From the NCBI GenBank assembly GCA_044370335.1, contig JBILVS010000155.1, positions 1-6,013 of the forward strand: 6,013 nucleotides of DNA, in the 5' to 3' direction. Below, one piece after another: positions 5,642-6,013 of this stretch; within the stretch, counting starts at the first letter, position 1; each line of letters begins with the position of its first letter. The notes beneath the pieces were generated by a model that saw only the letters and a program-made list of their open reading frames with translations, was not told where the DNA came from and did no database searches. The stretch is from REEB509 sp044370335. GTDB lineage: Bacteria > Pseudomonadota > Alphaproteobacteria > Caulobacterales > Aquidulcibacteraceae. Made by a program: the position numbers and the translations under genes.

Positions 5642-5673
5642 CCTCCCTATGATCGTTTGTCGGCCTAGGGAGG
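5642..5673 (-). promoter_or_regulatory. Leader hairpin that would sequester the SnoaL-gene ribosome site
   Basis: CCTCCCTA (5642-5649) and TAGGGAGG (5666-5673) are perfect 8-bp inverted arms separated by 16 bases. Read on the minus strand, the 5' arm is CCTCCCTA and the 3' arm is TAGGGAGG. The latter contains the complete Shine-Dalgarno sequence 6 nt before the GTG start. The folded RNA would hide the ribosome site of the SnoaL-like gene and perhaps of the coupled DUF3137 gene. The same dyad could instead be a DNA operator. A transcript starting inside the loop would lack the hairpin. Confidence 0.5.
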
Positions 5674-5764
5674 CTAAGGGGTCGGTGCAGCCTCGACAAG
5701 AGCGCCGGAGAGGGCTACCTCGAGCCGCGTCCATCACAGACCAAACCACAAGGGAGAGCAGCCG
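5674..5764. promoter_or_regulatory. Divergent promoter region (SnoaL-like / MaoC)
   Basis: This is the rest of the 129-bp gap between the divergent start codons, and by position it must hold the promoters or leaders of both genes. On the minus strand TTGTCG, 17 bp and TAGCCT is the best -35/-10-like pair I see, but it matches the consensus only weakly. If real, its transcript would include at least part of the leader dyad. On the plus strand TCGACA followed by TACCTC is similarly weak. AAGGGAG about 8 nt before the MaoC start is a good ribosome site. Confidence 0.3.
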
Positions 5765-6013
5765 ATGCGGGAAGTGGCGTTTGCGGATTTGCCTGGGCTT
5801 GCGGGCCAAGAGATTGGCCATTCCGAGTGGATGGCGGTGAGCCAGGAGCGGATCAACCAGTTCGCCGAGGCGACGGGCGATCACCAATGGATTCACGTCG
5901 ACGTCGAACGGGCCAAAAAGGAAATGGGCACGACTATCGCCCACGGCTTTCTGACCCTGTCGCTGCTGCCGATGCTGGCGGCCCAGATCCTGCGCACCAC
6001 CGGCGGGTCCCGT
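5765..6013 (+). CDS. MaoC-family dehydratase / (R)-specific enoyl-CoA hydratase-like (3' end outside window)
   Basis: Eighty-three N-terminal codons are present before the right edge; MaoC single-domain proteins are usually about 150 residues. The sequence VSQERINQFAEATGDHQWIHVD (residues 26-47) is the hydratase-2 motif, with catalytic-type Asp39 and His44 five residues apart as in PhaJ-type hydratases. GTTIAHGFLTLSLLP (55-69) is the conserved glycine/serine-containing hot-dog helix segment. Family members hydrate or dehydrate acyl-CoA thioesters in fatty acid or polyhydroxyalkanoate metabolism, but the substrate here cannot be told. The ATG at 5765 has AAGGGAG about 8 nt upstream. The gene is divergent from the SnoaL-like gene, whose superfamily also includes small enzymes acting on lipid-like substrates. 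A functional link is only suggestive. Confidence 0.92.
   Translation, partial: MREVAFADLPGLAGQEIGHSEWMAVSQERINQFAEATGDHQWIHVDVERAKKEMGTTIAHGFLTLSLLPMLAAQILRTTGGSR

Noticed and set aside
5636..5944. Upstream extension of the SnoaL-like frame to an ATG at 5944
   Set aside because: The extension is antisense to the MaoC gene, is Arg-rich without family similarity, and the GTG at 5635 has an ideal ribosome site.

Overview
The window is high-GC and densely coded, with features typical of an alphaproteobacterial chromosome. Protein flavour (a lipoprotein-type oligopeptidase B, a DUF3137 membrane protein, a MaoC-type dehydratase) and the compact layout suggest a Caulobacterales-like organism such as Caulobacter, Phenylobacterium or Brevundimonas. 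That placement is inference from composition and family resemblance. No mobile element, CRISPR array, tRNA, rRNA or integration signature was seen.

Layout. Bases 1-453 (minus) hold the N-terminal part of a membrane-anchored SRPBCC-like protein that runs off the left edge. A 125-bp gap with a GC-rich dyad separates it from a complete S9 peptidase of the oligopeptidase B type (579-2774, minus). That gene is divergent from an exonuclease III gene (2908-3696, plus); the shared 133-bp gap carries two small inverted repeats. Downstream of the exonuclease on the plus strand lie a doubtful 48-codon ORF (3703-3849) and a small secreted protein of unknown function (3920-4300). The secreted-protein gene converges on a DUF3137 membrane protein (4297-5274, minus), and the two stop codons overlap in the tetranucleotide TTAA. 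The DUF3137 gene sits 7 nt behind a SnoaL/NTF2-like gene (5282-5635, minus, GTG start), forming a probable two-gene operon. A 129-bp divergent gap then leads to a MaoC-family dehydratase gene (5765 onward, plus) that runs off the right edge.

How the genes relate. They look like ordinary housekeeping and accessory metabolism: peptide processing, base-excision repair, fatty acyl-CoA metabolism and envelope proteins. I see no single pathway linking them. The only groupings the sequence supports are the SnoaL-DUF3137 pair and, more weakly, the exonuclease with its small downstream genes.

The most interesting signals are small-scale. The SnoaL gene has an 8-bp perfect inverted repeat in its leader that would bury its Shine-Dalgarno sequence. 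The oligopeptidase B gene has an exported-lipoprotein start with a weak, partly occluded ribosome site, plus a near-ideal ribosome site before Met30 that would give a cytosolic form. The same peptidase also lacks two of the four acidic residues linked to dibasic specificity in the enterobacterial enzymes. I did not find convincing evidence for a new multi-gene system.
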